A DNA stretch of 64,000 bases from UBA1672 sp050633505 (GTDB lineage: Bacteria; Pseudomonadota; Alphaproteobacteria; Micavibrionales; Micavibrionaceae): positions 89,078-153,077 of the forward strand of contig JBOEGQ010000001.1 of assembly GCA_050633505.1 (NCBI GenBank), given 5' to 3'. Under the pieces are notes generated by a model, which ran no database searches, had not been told where the DNA came from, and worked only from the letters and a program-made list of their open reading frames with translations. Shown here one piece after another: positions 63,162 to 64,000 of the stretch. Position 1 is the first letter of the stretch. Every line of letters starts with the position of its first letter. The translations under genes were made by a program, and so were the position numbers.

Positions 63162-64000
63162 ATGAAAGCGTTTAATATTCTGGTTACCATTTTGTCTGGA
63201 TATGTCCTTATCATCGCATTTGGTGTTATCAATTTAGAGGCCTTCAACCTAGCTATCATGACTCCCATCAAGAATTATGATCTCTTGGTAAAGCAACGTG
63301 AGTTCAGAAGTCATATATACCATCCGTCATTTCATGCTCCACAACGTACAGACGAAAAAAACGTAACCATTCATAATCCGGATAGCAGCTACACAGGCCA
63401 TACATTTTATATTGGTGCAGGCAATAAAACGGCTCTCCTTACAGATATGAATGGAGATATTCAGCATCGTTGGGATATTAATCCAAAGGAAATCTGGCGC
63501 GACAATAAAGACCATTCAGCTCATCACTCTCTTGACCACCATCTGGCTTGTGACCGTGCATTCTTGTCTCCTGAAACAGGTGAGATATACGCGTTCATTA
63601 CATCCAGAAGCCCTCAAGCCAAAAAAAGTAATTTGGGACTTGTGAAATTAGATAAGAATGCTCAACCTATATGGGTTTATGATGCCGCAACAGTACATCA
63701 TGATATCGCATTTTCTAATGACCAAAAAAAATTATATGTCCTTGGAAAAAAATTCAGAACACAGCACAATCTAACTTTTCCCAATATTACCCCACCTTAT
63801 TTAGATGAAACTATTCTGATTCTTAATCAGAATGGAGAGGAAATCAAGCATATCTCTTTGTTCGACATATTTGAAAAGTCGCACTTTAAAGCTATTTTAG
63901 AAAGAATAACCGCAGTGCCAACAGACCCAATTTTCCCCCATGGAGATATCCTGCACTCAAACACCATTGAAGTTGTCCCGAAAGAGGCAGATGGTAAGGC
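63162..64000 (+). CDS. Arylsulfotransferase-like secreted protein, cut at the window end
   Basis: An open frame from ATG 63162 (AGGGAT upstream) runs to the window edge, 279 codons. The N-terminus has a hydrophobic anchor (FNILVTILSGYVLIIAFGVI). The rest has beta-propeller features of the arylsulfotransferase (ASST) group: GAGNKTALLTDMNGDIQHRW, HHDIAFSNDQKKLYVLG and GDILHSNTIEVVP. The family transfers sulfuryl groups or acts as propeller scaffolds. The catalytic His region may lie at HSNTIEV or beyond the edge, so activity cannot be judged. Confidence 0.65.
   Translation, partial: MKAFNILVTILSGYVLIIAFGVINLEAFNLAIMTPIKNYDLLVKQREFRSHIYHPSFHAPQRTDEKNVTIHNPDSSYTGHTFYIGAGNKTALLTDMNGDIQHRWDINPKEIWRDNKDHSAHHSLDHHLACDRAFLSPETGEIYAFITSRSPQAKKSNLGLVKLDKNAQPIWVYDAATVHHDIAFSNDQKKLYVLGKKFRTQHNLTFPNITPPYLDETILILNQNGEEIKHISLFDIFEKSHFKAILERITAVPTDPIFPHGDILHSNTIEVVPKEADGK

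Noticed and set aside
1..64000. tRNA genes, CRISPR arrays, insertion sequences or an origin of replication
   Set aside because: No cloverleaf, no regularly spaced repeats, no transposase or terminal inverted repeats, and no cluster of DnaA boxes were recognised by eye; a dedicated scan (tRNAscan-SE, CRISPR finder, ISfinder) could overturn this.

Overview
The window reads as chromosomal DNA of a low-to-moderate G+C alphaproteobacterium. The evidence is the gene set: a divK-pleD pair, an EipB (DUF1849) protein, an HdaA-type DnaA homologue next to an AI-2E/PerM permease, a DUF2066 protein beside purM, a 50-residue aa3-oxidase subunit IV, ETF-quinone oxidoreductase next to a TPR protein and ispE, a short NrdA, and NrdR boxes. 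Low G+C in this setting, plus two phage-type muramidases, would fit a Micavibrio-like lineage, but that placement is an inference; no rRNA is present to test it. I found no tRNA, rRNA, CRISPR array or insertion sequence.

Layout. 1-9.9 kb: RNase R, ribosomal protein L33, a lipoprotein and an ABC exporter on +; then divK-pleD and eipB on -; then a stand-alone diguanylate cyclase on +. 10-14 kb: an OafA-type acyltransferase and several unknown genes. 14-23 kb: aspS, rnd-sixA, hdaA/AI-2E permease/DUF2066, purM-purN, subunit IV. 23-27 kb: a 1148-residue hybrid histidine kinase facing ndk. 27-29 kb: a three-gene operon led by a RelA/SpoT-fold protein. 29-32.5 kb: alaS and an inositol-monophosphatase-family gene. 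32.5-35.5 kb: an accessory island with two phage-type muramidase genes, secreted or lipoprotein neighbours and a three-copy 57-bp coding cassette. 35.6-43.7 kb: lytic transglycosylase, uracil-DNA glycosylase, ETF-QO, TPR protein, ispE, pseudouridine synthase. 43.8-55 kb: two unknown envelope proteins, PBP1a, MlaFE, a VanX-like dipeptidase, alr, dnaB and the rpsF-rpsR-rplI operon. 55-64 kb: fabD, fabG, a HAD phosphatase, pyruvate kinase with a short asparaginase-like gene, nrdA, and the start of an arylsulfotransferase-like gene.

How the genes fit together. Most of the window is housekeeping (translation, replication, purine and isoprenoid synthesis, fatty acids, glycolysis, dNTP supply) with a marked envelope theme: transglycosylase, PBP1a, alanine racemase, D-Ala-D-Ala dipeptidase, MlaFE, EipB, lipoproteins and two muramidases. 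Cell-cycle and second-messenger signalling is also dense: DivK, PleD, a GGDEF protein, the hybrid kinase, HdaA and a possible (p)ppGpp-type nucleotidyltransferase.

The least ordinary segments are the RelA/SpoT-like operon (27.3-29.0 kb), which resembles a toxin-antitoxin arrangement, and the muramidase island (32.5-35.5 kb), where unrelated lysozyme folds share the same coding cassette and sit beside small secreted proteins, as in effector-immunity loci. Regulatory signals read directly from sequence include a tandem NrdR box pair, a Fur-type box, several sigma-70-like promoters, a possible sigma-54 promoter and five or more terminator-like hairpins.
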